Shown here one piece after another: positions 23,548 through 33,718 of a stretch of 64,000 nt of DNA. The stretch spans positions 57,001,698 through 57,065,697 of the forward strand of contig NC_079219.1 of NCBI RefSeq assembly GCF_029633865.1. The letters run 5' to 3'. The position numbers were made by a program, and so were the translations under genes. The notes beneath the pieces were generated by a model. It worked only from the letters and a program-made list of their open reading frames with translations. It was not told the origin of the DNA and made no database searches. Origin of the DNA: Lampris incognitus (lineage: Eukaryota > Chordata > Actinopteri > Lampriformes > Lampridae). Within the stretch, counting starts at the first letter, position 1, and every line of letters begins with the position of its first letter.

Positions 23548-23845
23548 AGCTGTAGTAGTAGTGGTGCCCCGGAATGAACTCGAATCCCAGGGAGAAGGGT
23601 GTGAACGCTGGATCTTCTCGGAGAAGCGTACGGGTCCGAACGGCGTGTGAGGGTCGTTGCACTCCCATCTCTTTATGGCCCCCTTGGTCTCCAAACAGCC
23701 CCGAAAGGCTGTCTCCCCCACCAGGTAGAGAGCCAGCGTCTCTGGCTGCCCGGGGCCGGGGGGTCCGTTGTCAGGGTAGTGGGGGCAGAGGATGTCCAGG
23801 TAGTCGTTGAGGTTCACCTGGATGGACAAATCACCCCCGGTTAAC
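23548..23845 (-). CDS. efna4: Ephrin-A4-like, coding exon 2 (receptor-binding domain), 1-base frameshift
   Basis: The acceptor is CACAG and the donor GTAAGT. The exon encodes the core of the ephrin ectodomain: VNLNDYLDILCPHY, LALYLV, GCLETKGAIKRWECNDPH, VRFSEKIQR, then FTPFSLGFEFIPGHHYYYS. Three of the four conserved disulfide Cys are here (ILC, GCL, WEC). FTPFSLGFEF is the G-H loop that inserts into the Eph receptor channel. The two halves lie in different frames. At 23605/23606 the sequence reads CAG CG TTC where CAG CGN TTC is expected, so one base of the Arg codon is missing. As written, the frame continues through the exon and meets TGA in exon 3. Both flanking halves are well conserved, so an assembly or sequencing error is at least as likely as a real mutation. 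Confidence 0.9.
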
Positions 23846-24360
23846 CTGTGACGGAGGAGGGGGATGAGAATTAATATTTCACGTCCGGCTGTGATTAAGC
23901 AATGCGTCAGGGAAAGTGGAAAAGAGAGGGAGAGCGGTATGACAGGTATTCCATAATTCCTTTGTGCCTGGAGGAGTATAGATGGATTCAGCAGATGGAT
24001 ACTTCATCAATATTACACATAACGATTACACACAGCGATAAAGCAAAATTATTCTGCTTATTTCTCCAGTTTGTTTTGGCAGCTGATACATCGTAATGAA
24101 ACAATTTGGTTTTATTGCCAGGAAAAGCAGCAGAGCAAGAAAGGAAGATGGGGGTGGGGGTGGGGGGTGGGTTGAGAAGCAGAGAAATGGAGGGGAGAGA
24201 AAAACAATTCTTCATATGCTAATTATGGGCATTCAAAGTGGAGGTTTACAGCATTAAACAAGTCTCACTCACTCGCTTCCCGTCTTCCACCACACAACAC
24301 ACACACACACACACGGAAGGCATGTACACAAGTGTGTTCAAGTGCTTCCATGCACACACA

Positions 24361-24413
<53 letters not shown>

Positions 24414-24713
24414 CTCAAGTCAAGGCTGACTGGTTTTAGGCATAATAACCGCTGTGGACGACACAGCAGCATTAGAGTAGAACAGCAGAGCTGCATAATA
24501 CACGTTCCTTTGGGGTGGATATTCTGAGTCGGCTTCCTGTCATCTACAGTGCAGATAGTTACCCTTGTACGAACTAGCCCAGATAGAGAGATGGAGACGG
24601 GGGGGGGGGGGGGACTGAGTGAAGGCGCCGAGAAAGGCAGACATGCTGTAGAGCGACGAGAAGGGAAAACTTGGGAGGAAGAAACAGCAAGACTTGTGTG
24701 ACATTCATAATGG
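23846..24713. other. Intron 1, proximal to exon 2
   Basis: Contains CA repeats at 24297-24314 and 24354-24410 and a G run at 24600-24613. Nothing else recognised. Confidence 0.5.
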
Positions 24714-24728
24714 TAAAATGGTAAATGG

Positions 24729-25154
24729 GGGGGCGTCCGGGTAGCGTGGCGATCTATTCCGTTGCCAACCAACGCGGGGATCGCCGGGTCGAATCCCCGT
24801 ATTGCCTCCGGCTTGGTTGGGCGTCTCTACAGACTCAATTGGCCGTGTCTTCAGGTGGGAGGCCGGATGCGGGTATGTGTCCTGGTCGCTGCACTAGCGC
24901 CTCCTCTGGTCGGTTGGGGTGTCTGTTTGGGGGGAGGGGGAACTGGGGGGGGGGGAATAGCGTGATCCTCCCACGCGCTACGTCCCCCTGGTGGAACTGG
25001 TGAAAAGAAGTGGCTGGCGACTCCACATGTATCGGAGGAGGCATGTGGTAGTCTGCAGCCCTCCCTGGCTCAGCCGAGCGGGTGGAGCAGCGACCGGGAT
25101 GGCTCGGAAGAGTGGGGTAACTGGCCAAGTGCAATTGGGGAGGAAAAGGGGGGG
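24729..25154 (+). mobile_element. Full-length SINE family B, target duplication
   Basis: tRNA-like head GGGCGTCCGGGTAGCGTGGC with B box GGGTCGAATCCCC, then CGGCTTGGTTGGGCGTC, GGCCGTGTCTTCAGG, CCTCCTCTGGTCGGTTGGG, CCCACGCGCTACGTCCCCC, GGAGGAGGCATGTGGTAG, and ends CAATTGGGGAGGAAAAGGGG. The 9-bp duplication GGTAAATGG is at 24720-24728 and 25155-25163. It lies inside the end of a family C SINE. Confidence 0.88.
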
Positions 25155-25167
25155 GGTAAATGGACTG

Positions 25168-25294
25168 CCCTGTGATGGCCTGGCAGCCTGTCCAGGGTGT
25201 CTCCCTGCCTGCCACCCAGTGACTGCTGGGATAGGTTCCAGCATCCCTGTGACCCTGAGAGCAGGATAAGTGGTTCAGATAATGGACGGATGGA
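25168..25294 (+). mobile_element. Short form of SINE family A, perfect target duplication
   Basis: Starts CCCTGTGATGGCCTGGCAGC, ends GGATAATGGACGGATGGA. The perfect 11-bp duplication TAAATGGACTG is at 25157-25167 and 25295-25305. The target was the junction of the family B copy and family C. Confidence 0.88.
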
Positions 25295-25305
25295 TAAATG
25301 GACTG

Positions 25306-25545
25306 CATCTTTAGAGCACTTTTCTAGTCTACCGGCCACTTAAATACCCATTCACACACACCTTCATACACTGATGGAGGAGGCTGCCAGGCAAGGCGCC
25401 AACCTGCTCATCAGGAGCAGTTAAGGGTTTAGAGTCTTGCTCATGGACACTTCGACATGCTCTCCGCAGGAGCCAAGGATCAAACCAGCGACCCTCCAAT
25501 TACTAGACGGCCCGCTCTACCTCCTGAGCCATGCCGCCACAGAAA
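25306..25545 (-). mobile_element. SINE family C, split by two later insertions
   Basis: On the minus strand: head GGCGGCATGGCTCAGGAGGT and a degenerate B box, then CGAAGTGTCCATGAGCAAGAC, CTGCTCCTGATGAGCAGGTTGG-like and the 3' end AAAGTGCTC...GTCCATTTACC. The 3' tail continues at 25157-25167 and in the ATGGTAAATGG copies at 24710-24728. Confidence 0.75.
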
Positions 25546-26737
25546 GTCCGGCAAATAAAGAAGGCAACTCCAAATGAGGGGAGAAGCGTTTGACAAATAG
25601 AGAGAGTGAGAGAGTGATGGAGTGACACGAGGTAAGACCCAGAAAAGGACCGAGGGAGACTGATGAAGAGGCGCTGGCTGAGATATCCAGGGACAAGAGA
25701 GATGAACAAAGAAAGTATCAGCAAAGACAGAATTGCAGAGTGCAAGATGAAGAGGTGTGCATAAAAAAATGGAAAAGAAAGCGAAAAGAGAAAGTAAGTA
25801 GAAAGTGTTTTAATTAGTGACCCCAGAGAGTCTGGCTGCAGACACAGAAAGAGGAGAGCCAGGGAGTGGAAGAGGAGAGCCGGGGAGTGGAGGAGGAGAG
25901 AAGACGGCCTTTAATTGGTCTCCCCTCCACATGGAGGGCAGAAAGAAGGATGGCAGGGTGATGGTGGTGGTGGTGTGTGTTGGGGGGCAGGATGTGAGGT
26001 TTGGGCAGTAAGTTCAGGTCCATCAGTGGGAGTCTTTATGAAGGGGCAACAGAGCGAGGGAGAGGAGAGGAGTGGAGTGCTGGGAGTCAGCGAAGGGGAA
26101 AAAGTGAGGGGGAAACAGTGTGGTGGGGAGGGGGGCATGGACATGGACAGACTGGTCGTTGGTTAAGAAGGCTGACAAGATCGAAAGAAGGAAAAAGAAT
26201 AATTGAAAGGAAGCATGACAGGGCCATGGGAGGAGGAGGAGGAGGAGGAGGGAGATAAAATGGGTGCTGGATGGAAGTGATATGAAACAGAAAGATGTGG
26301 CAGGAAGTGGGAGACTAAGTCGGTCCAACATCTTGCAAGAGGGGACCAAAGATGGATCGAGCAATAAAGGCAGAAATGACAACAGCCCACATCAGCCGAG
26401 GAGGAACATATGACAAAGGGGGGAGAGGGAGGATAAAAAGAAAGAAAACGTCAAACAAGAGGAGAGAAAAAAATGAGCGAACATTTTCTGTTCAACTCCA
26501 AACCGCAGAAATCTGTGGTCGACATCGCCCGAATGGATTTACACGGTCGCAACAGTTGTGCGTCTTTTGGTGAATATGATGCAAAGGCATCCGCTGCGTT
26601 AAAGTCGATCATAAAAATGCCCCACCGTGTTGGCAACTCCATCAGAACAGCCCCCCCATCTGGTGGAAATGTAGGTTGGTTTGAAAGGAGTGGCGTAAAC
26701 TTTCTGATAATCAGTTCAATACGAGACAATTAGCAAC
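25546..26737. other. Intron 1, purine-rich, nothing recognised
   Basis: G/A-rich on the plus strand, with (GGA)n at 26229-26251. No exon or transposon recognised. Confidence 0.5.
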
Positions 26738-26752
26738 GTACACCAAACACTT

Positions 26753-27208
26753 GTTTTTTTGGGGGGGGGGTAGGGGGTTTCCCCCCTTTTCTCCCCAGTT
26801 GTACTTGGCCAATTACCCCACTCTTCCGAGCCATTCCGGTCACTGTTCCACCCCCTCTGCTGATCCGGGGAGGGCTGCAGACTACCACATGCCTCCTCCG
26901 ATACATGTGGAGTCGCCAGCCGCTTCTTTTCCCCTGACAGTGAGGAGTTTCACCAGGGGGACGTAGCGCATGGGAGGATCATGCTGTTCCCCCTGACCGA
27001 CCAGAGGAGGCGCTAGTGCAGCGACCAGGACACATACCCACAGACACGGCCAGTTGTGTTTGTAGGGATGCCCGACCAACACGGAGACAACACGGGATTC
27101 CGGCGGGGATTCCGGCGGGGATTCCGGCGGGGATTCCGGCGGGGATTCCGGCGATCCCCGTGTTGGTATGCAACAGAATAGACCGCCATGCCACCCGGCC
27201 GCCCCAAT
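26753..27208 (-). mobile_element. SINE family B with a 12-bp expansion in its head
   Basis: Minus-strand copy, 3' end at the left, tRNA head at the right. The 15-bp duplication GTACACCAAACACTT / GTACACGAAACACTT (one mismatch) is at 26738-26752 and 27209-27223. The B-box region has lost GAAC and then expanded to about five copies of GGGGATTCCGGC (27093-27153). Confidence 0.9.
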
Positions 27209-27243
27209 GTACACGAAACACTTAAGACTACCTTGCTGATTTG

Positions 27244-27608
27244 ATTTTGACATACTTTATTGAGCCCCGTGGGGAAATTCTCTCTCTGCATTTAACCCAT
27301 CCTAGCTGTGGAGCTAGGAGCAGTGGGCAGCCGCCGTGCAGCACCCGGGGACCAACTCCAGTTCATCTTGCCACGCCTCGGTCAGGGGCAGACAGGAGTA
27401 CTGACCCTAACACGCATGTCTTTTTGATGGTGGGGGAAACCGGAGCACCTGAAGAAAACCCACCGCAGACACGGGGAGAACATGCAAACTCCACACAGAG
27501 GACGACCTAGGATGACCCCCTCCCCAAGGTTGGACAACCCCGGGGTTCGAACCCAGGACCTTCTTGCTGTGAGGCAACAGCGCTAACCACTGGGCCACCG
27601 TGCTGCCA
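27244..27608 (-). mobile_element. SINE family A' (tRNA head, LINE-like tail)
   Basis: On the minus strand the head has GTGGCCCAGTGGTTAGCGC and GGTTCGAACCCCGG, then GTGGAGTTTGCATGTTCTCC. Instead of the family A 3' half it ends with CCACAGCTAGGATGGG and GAATTTCCCCACGGGGCTCA followed by ATAAAG-type sequence, a LINE-like 3' tail. The 7-bp duplication TGATTTG is at 27237-27243 and 27609-27615. Confidence 0.8.
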
Positions 27609-27855
27609 TGATTTGCCGTTGTCGTTAAGCTGCTCCTGGCGTCTCTTGTTTTAGTGACTGCAGGAGAACTAAGTTCTTAAATCTACTGGCGTGACACCTC
27701 AGAACTGCAGAAACACAAATGCGGTGCAGAGGACACGGCGCAACTTTGAAGATACGCCTACCAGAAATGAGAATTAGCGTGCATTGTCCGATAATTGTGC
27801 ACATGCCATTTGCCAAAAGTGGGATTTTTGTGCCAAGAAATGCGCCAACCACTGC

Positions 27856-28245
27856 GGCACGGTGGCCCAGTGGTTAGCGCGGTCGCCTCACAGCAAGAAG
27901 GTTCTGGGTTCGAGCCCCGGGGTAGTCCAACCTTGGGGGTCGTCCTGGGTTGTCCTCTGTGTAGCGTTTGCATGTTCTCCCCGTGTCTGCGTGGGTTTCC
28001 TCCGGGTGCTCCGGTTTCCTCCCACAGTCCAAAGACATTGTAGGTCAGGTGACTTGGCCATACTAAACTGTCCCTAGGTGCGAGTGTGTGTTTGTGTATG
28101 TGTGTGTGTGTGTGTGGGGGCCCTGTGTGATGGTCTGGCAGCCTGTCCAGGGTGTTTCCCCGCCTGCCGCCCAATGGCTGCTGGGATAGGCTCCAGCATC
28201 CCCGCGACCCTGAGAGCAGGATAAGCAGTTCGGATAATGAATGGA
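27856..28245 (+). mobile_element. Full-length SINE family A
   Basis: Head GGCACGGTGGCCCAGTGGTT with B box GGGTTCGAGCCCC at about 27905. The body has CATGTTCTCCCCGTGTCTGC, CCTCCGGGTGCTCCGG, AAAGACATTGTAGG and a TG run (28082-28116). The 3' half begins CCCTGTGTGATGG and ends GCAGTTCGGATAATGAATGG. No convincing target duplication was found. Confidence 0.88.
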
Positions 28246-28751
28246 TTTCTGTGCATGAAAAAAAAAACCCCACACCTTAATCGGACGACCTTATTCAGTG
28301 TAAACGGTTCTCTGCAGTAGCCAATCAGAATCAGTGTATTTGGAATATGAAATATTGTGCATGTAAACAGGGATGTTGTGCGTGCCTTCGCTGAAGCTCC
28401 TGTCTGGTCAATAGCTGCCACCCAGGACTGCAGATCCATCACCAGGACAGACAGGACACTATTGATCAGGCACACTGACACTGGAGACAACCATACACCC
28501 AGTCACATACATGCATACACACACACACACACACACACATATGCAAAATCACACTCCACTGCATCAGTATTCCTTAGGAGGTTGTGTGTCTGTGTGCATC
28601 ACATCCAATAGCTTCATTATCTGTGTGCGATAATGACTGGATGGCAAATTATGCAGTTGGTTGTCATTAATAAACGGGAATGTCAAGGCGATGCATGCTT
28701 CCATCCTCATGCACCTGCAGGAACTTGGGTAAAAACACAAGCTCCTCCAGT

Positions 28752-28756
<5 letters not shown>
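28246..28756. other. Intron 1, nothing recognised
   Basis: Unique-looking sequence with a short CA run at 28519-28538. Confidence 0.5.
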
Positions 28757-28806
<50 letters not shown>

Positions 28807-28866
28807 TAGCAGCCTGCTTACTTTTCTGAAGCTTTGACAGAAATATTTACCTAGGTGCAACTGTAG

Positions 28867-28912
<46 letters not shown>
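28757..28912. repeat. Convergent (CA)n and (TG)n microsatellites
   Basis: A CA run at 28757-28803 and a TG run at 28869-28912 on the same strand, separated by about 65 bp; the two are mutually complementary. Confidence 0.95.
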
Positions 28913-28914
<2 letters not shown>

Positions 28915-29776
28915 TATTAGATGTCTGCTGTGTCAATTGGGTGCACCCCCAGCAGCACGTGTCAGTCATCACAACCTCCTGTCTTACTCCAGCCACTCGG
29001 GTCCCGTCAAACACCCCACACCTTTTTCTCCTCCCGCCCCTCAACCCTCCCTCCTCTTCCTCCCCCGACACACTCTCAACCCCCATCCATCGCTTCGGAG
29101 GCCCGCTACATATCTTCTCCCCTATTTTTTTTCCCTTTTTTTTTTGCATGTGTGTTACTTCACTCTATCCTACATTGGCACTCCCCCCCCCAACCCCGCC
29201 ACCTACACCCCTCGGCACCATGAGCATGCCGGCAATTACGCAGGAGGAGTTCACTGCTGATCCCCCCCGCCCCCCCGCCCCCTTCCTGTCAGCCACCGAG
29301 AAGCACAGCAGTGACAGCCCAGGGCATCATGGGGTGCATTGCGGAGCAGTGGGTGTCGAGAGAACATAACGGTGGAACAGCCGATCCCTGGAAGAAACCT
29401 ATCTGGAGTCGGGGGGGGGGGGTAGTTTGGTCCAAGGGTAGAGCAATTGTAGATGATAGGCAAGAACTATAGGCAACCTCACGCAACTCTACCGTAGGTG
29501 TGTTAAAAACACGCACAAGCGCATGTCCTCGAGTCCTCAACGTCCTCGAGTCCACACCCGCATGCGAACATGCTACGTATGTGCACGCACACGCAAAACC
29601 ACGCGCCGAACACACGGTGACGCACACATAAGAGGCCAAACCTTGAAACTGGTTTGGGAGAACTGGACATGATCCGTCCCCTGATTCGAGGAGCTCATAG
29701 GAGACGTCCTCCTGAGGCCTGGTGAGAGCACTGCGCTGACGACGGGAAAGCTCAGTGAGCTAATATGACAAACGCC
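28913..29776. other. Intron 1, nothing recognised
   Basis: Pyrimidine-rich at 29000-29290 with C runs, and a G run at 29412-29421. Short ORFs here lack splice or family support. Confidence 0.45.
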
Positions 29777-30003
29777 TCCATCCATCCATTATCCGAACCG
29801 CTTATCCTGCTCTCAGGGTCGCGGGGATGCTGGAGCCTATCCCAGCAGCCATTGGGCGGCAGGTGGGGAGACACCCTGGACAGGCCGCCAGGCCATCACA
29901 GGGCCGACACACACACATTCGCACCTAGGGACAATTTAGTACGGCCGATTCACCTGACCTACATGTCTGGTCGGCGGGAGGGAAACCGGAGCACCCGGAG
30001 GAC
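29777..30003 (-). mobile_element. SINE family A, head missing
   Basis: The minus-strand 3' half and middle (CCATTATCCGAACCGCTTAT, CAGGCCGCCAGGCCATCACA, CGGCCGATTCACCTGACC) are present; the tRNA head is replaced by about three copies of ACACCTCCACACA-type repeats (30003-30045). Confidence 0.8.
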
Positions 30004-30045
30004 ACCTCCACACAACACCTCCACACAACACCTCCATCCAACACC

Positions 30046-30681
30046 TAACTGGGCCAAACTGTATCATTTTTCTAATTATGGAAAATCAGATTGGAATTCA
30101 GAATTAAACATAATTGATTTCTCTGCAACATGTGTGGGTGTCCATGTTAACGTGCACTCACATGGACACGATCTATAGTGTGTGTGTGTGTGTGTGTGTG
30201 TGTGGTTATGATAACATGCAGAGGGGGCTGACTGGAGCGGGGACCTTTGATCCTTTAATATGAGAGAATAATTAAAGGGCAACAATCCCCCAACACGGCA
30301 TCAGGAATACAGAGTAGATGCCCCACCACACAAAGCAGCTACACACGCCGCATACCTAATGCAGCGGCAGCTTCCACTACGAGCAGGAATATCAACAAGG
30401 TGGCGGTAGAAGTATTCTGCTACTCAGCTAATCATGCGTTTACTATCTTCTACAAACCGCCAGATAAAATCTGAGACCGTCAGTGTGGCTCTATTGAACA
30501 GTTATATATGTGTACCTATACTTGACCCCCGAACTCTTGTCACAGAGCAAAATCAAATCAAGGAAGACAAACAAACGTCCTCAACAGATATCGCGTGACG
30601 CCATCACTGCAGTTTGCTGAGGACTGTAGGGGCAAGCTGCATTTTTTTGGAGGGATCGGACATCAAAAACGTCCCAGATGA
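30046..30681. other. Intron 1, nothing recognised
   Basis: Only a TG run at 30178-30203 was noted. Confidence 0.5.
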
Positions 30682-30695
30682 CCCGGCTCCTGTGT

Positions 30696-31560
30696 AGGGT
30701 TTTTTTTTTTTTTTGTTGGATTTTTTCTCCCTTTTTCTCCCCAATTATATCCGGCCAATTACCCCACTCTTCCAAGCCGTCCCGGTCACTGCTTCACCCC
30801 CTCTGCCGATGGGGAGGGCTGCAGACTACCACACGCCTCCTCCGATACATGTGGAGTCGCCAGCCGCTTCTTTTCACCTGACAGTGAGGAGTTGCGGCAG
30901 GGGGACGTAGCACGTGGGAGGATCACGCTATTCCCCCCAGTTCCCCCTCCCCCGTGAACAGGCGCTCCAGCCGACCAGAGGAGGCGCAGGTGCAGCAACC
31001 AGGTCACATACCCACGTCCGGCTTCCCACCCGCAGACACGGCCAATTGTGTCTGTAGGGACGCCCGACCAAGCCGGAGGTAACACGGGGATTCGAACTGG
31101 CGATCCCTGTGTTGGTAGATTATCTTTTATTTTACTACTTTACTGAGCCCCAAGGGGAAATTCTTCCTCTACATTTAACCCATCCTAGCTGTGGAGCTAC
31201 GAGCAGTGGGCCGCCGCCGTGCAGCGCCCCGGGACCAACTCCAGTTGGTCTTGCCATGCCTCGGTCAGGGGCACAGACAGGAGTACTGACCCTAACATGC
31301 ATGTGTTTTTTTTATGGTGGGGGAAACCGGAGCACCCGGAGAAATCCCACCGCAAGACACGGAGAGAACATGCAAACTCCACACAGAAAGGACCTGGGAG
31401 AACATGCAAACTCCACACAGAAAGGACCTGGGATGACCCCACCCGCCTCAAGATTAGACAACCCCGGGGTTCGAACCCAGGACCTTCTTGCTGTGAGGCG
31501 ACAGCACTAACCACTGCACCACCCTAAAAGACAGAATAGACCACTACGCTACCCAGACGC
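30696..31560 (-). mobile_element. SINE family B split by a family A' SINE, perfect target duplication
   Basis: Family B body at 30696-31118 and the remaining head at 31532-31560 (minus strand). The perfect 14-bp duplication CCCGGCTCCTGTGT at 30682-30695 and 31561-31574 shows that they form one insertion interrupted later. Confidence 0.9.
31119..31531 (-). mobile_element. SINE family A' nested in the head of a family B SINE
   Basis: Same structure as 27244-27608: tRNA head at the right (GGTTCGAACCCAGGACC complement near 31470) and GAATTTCCCCTTGGGGCTCA near 31150 on the minus strand. A roughly 38-bp segment containing GAACATGCAAACTCCACACA is duplicated in tandem (31366-31433). Confidence 0.82.
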
Positions 31561-31574
31561 CCCGGCTCCTGTGT

Positions 31575-32344
31575 TTTTGAAGGCAGAAATCCGGGGAATC
31601 TGGTTGGTGTGAGTCCTTTACTTTTTCCTGATCGGGTCTCATTCAGCAAACCCCTGCTGATATTCCTCAGCCATACTGGGCTGCAGGGAAGAGGGAACAT
31701 GAGGTAATGAGTCAGCCTATACACAGTCAGTGTTGCTTTCTTACAGTACAGTCCTCCTTTTCAAACGACATGGGGCGGGTGGCGGGTACGAGCCCCTGAA
31801 ACTAATCTCAAATCGTTCAAAGCGTTTAAACCACAAAAAAAGAAAAAAGGCAGGGAGGCGTCTTCAGACCAGTTTGTAGGTCTGGGATTGATAAACCGCC
31901 CAACCAGTGTCGCCACAACATGTCACCAACGTCCCATCACCGCCTCAGTTGGATTTTGGACGGTGCCACAAATCAAAAGCAGAAACACATGAGGGATAAC
32001 AGAACCCGTCGCCAAAATGTGGTTATTAAATTTTGAACAAAAGTATGATCTTCCATTGTGAGCGGATCCACGGTTAGATAATTGCAACGGTACTGTGCAA
32101 AAAAAATATCCCGTTAACACTGCTGCTTGGTAACGCGATTGTTCGATTCTCACACAGACGGAAACACGGGACGGTACGCAAAAAAATTCACCGGATCCTC
32201 GGCTCAGCGACTCTTCCGGAAATTCCAGAATCTGGCTTCCCAAGGAGAGTCGGACTTTGCAGGGGAGTCGGAAAATTCGATAAAACTGGCACCAGCTCCA
32301 CGTTGATGGAAATGGGGTTAATATTGATGGTAGGAGGCTTTAAA
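31575..32344. other. Intron 1, nothing firmly recognised
   Basis: The part at 32085-32190 has a GTTAACACTGCTGCTTGG-like segment that may be a diverged piece of SINE family D/E; not secure. Confidence 0.4.
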
Positions 32345-32357
32345 GACTGGGTGGAGG

Positions 32358-33206
32358 GGCGTCCAGGTGGCATGGCGGTCTATTTCGTTGCCTGCCAAAC
32401 GGGGATCGCCGGTTTGAGTCCCCGCGTTGCCTCCTGTGAATCACTTCTACGCAGGTTACCTCGTGTTGATGCCAGACATGACTGAAACACTGCCGGGCAT
32501 CATTTTGAATGTTACGGGGTGGGGCGGCATGGCTCAGGAGGTGCAGTGGGTCGTCCAGCATTCCGGAAGGTTCCTGGTTAAATCCCCGGCTCCTCCAGAG
32601 GGCATGTCGAAGTGTCCTTGAGCAAGACACCGAACCCCCCCCCCCCCCCAACTGCTCCTGATGAGCAACTTGGCACCTTGCAGTGGCAGGCTCTGCCGTC
32701 AGTGTATTGAGGCAAACATGTCAAGTGTTTTGAGTGGTCGGTAGACCGGGAAAGCGCAGAACTGTACTTAAGGGAGCTGTTCCATATCCGATGCGAGGGT
32801 CTGAGGACAGGATGCCATGTTGTAATATACAAATAAAATTGACTTGACCTCCGGCTTGGTCGGGCGTCCCTACAGACACAATTGGCCGTGTCTGCGGGTG
32901 GGAAGCCGGATGTGGGTATCCGTCCTGGTCGCTGCACTAGCGCCTCCTCTGGTCGGTCGGGGTGCCTGCTCGGGGGGGGGGGGACTGAGGGGAATAGCAT
33001 GATCCTCCCACATGCTACGTCCCCCTGGTGAAACTCCTCACTGTCCGGTGAAAAGAAGCGGCTGGTGACTCCACATGTATGGGAGGAGGCATGTGGTAGT
33101 CTGCAGCCCTCCCCAGATCGGCAGAGGGGGTGGAGTAGTGACCGGGATGGCTCGGAAGAGTGGGGTAATTGGCCAAGTACAATTGGGAGAAAAAAAAGGG
33201 GGGGGG
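32358..33206 (+). mobile_element. SINE family B split by a family C SINE, perfect target duplication
   Basis: The head lies at 32358-32437 and the body resumes at about 32849, ending in G-rich sequence at 33206. The perfect 13-bp duplication GACTGGGTGGAGG is at 32345-32357 and 33207-33219. The two halves are one insertion. Confidence 0.9.
32438..32848 (+). mobile_element. SINE family C nested in family B
   Basis: tRNA-like head GGCGGCATGGCTCAGGAGGT at 32523, CGAAGTGTCCTTGAGCAAGA, CTGCTCCTGATGAGCAACTT, TTTTGAGTGGTCGGTAGACC and end AATAAAATTGACTTGA. About 85 bp precede the head (32438-32522) and belong to no family I know. CCTCC borders both sides. Confidence 0.78.
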
Positions 33207-33283
33207 GACTGGGTGGAGGCCAACAATAAACTCTGGTCACCTTCTTGGCTGAGTATAACACACCACAGCCTCTATGCAGTTTT

Positions 33284-33703
33284 TTTTGTTGCCCCCCCCC
33301 CCCAATTGCATCCAGCCAATTACCCCACTCTTCCGAGCCGTCCCGGTCGCTGCTCCACCCCCTCTGCCGATCCGGGGAGGGCTGCAGACTACCACATGCC
33401 TCCTCCAATACATGTGGAGTCACCAGCCGCTTCTTTTCACCTGACCGTGAGGAGCAGCACGTGGGAGGATCACGCCATTTCCCCCCAGTTCCCCCTCCCC
33501 CCCGAACAGGCGCCCCAACCGACCAGAGGAGGCACTTGTGCAGTGACCAGGACACACACCCACATCCGACTTCCCACCTGCAGACACGGCCAATTGCGTC
33601 TCTAGGAACGCCCGACCAAGCCGGAGGTAGCACGGGGATTCGAACCGGTGATCCTCGTGTTGGTAGGCAACGCAACAGACCGCCACGCCACCCGGACGCC
33701 TGG
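33284..33703 (-). mobile_element. SINE family B, full length
   Basis: Minus-strand copy with its head at the right (GATTCGAACCGGTGATCC complement of the B box at about 33640). The 15-bp duplication CCTCTATGCAGTTTT / CCTCTGTGGAGTTTT (two mismatches) is at 33269-33283 and 33704-33718. It faces the plus-strand copy at 32849-33206 across 77 bp. Confidence 0.88.
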
Positions 33704-33718
33704 CCTCTGTGGAGTTTT

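Noticed and set aside
27856..27930. Candidate true tRNA genes at the SINE heads
   Set aside because: A- and B-box-like motifs are present, but no cloverleaf is kept and each is joined to a SINE body or flanked by SINE target duplications.
29223..29369. Plus-strand ATG with MSMPAITQEEFTADPP
   Set aside because: Short, no splice donor or family match, and lies in antisense orientation within the ephrin intron.
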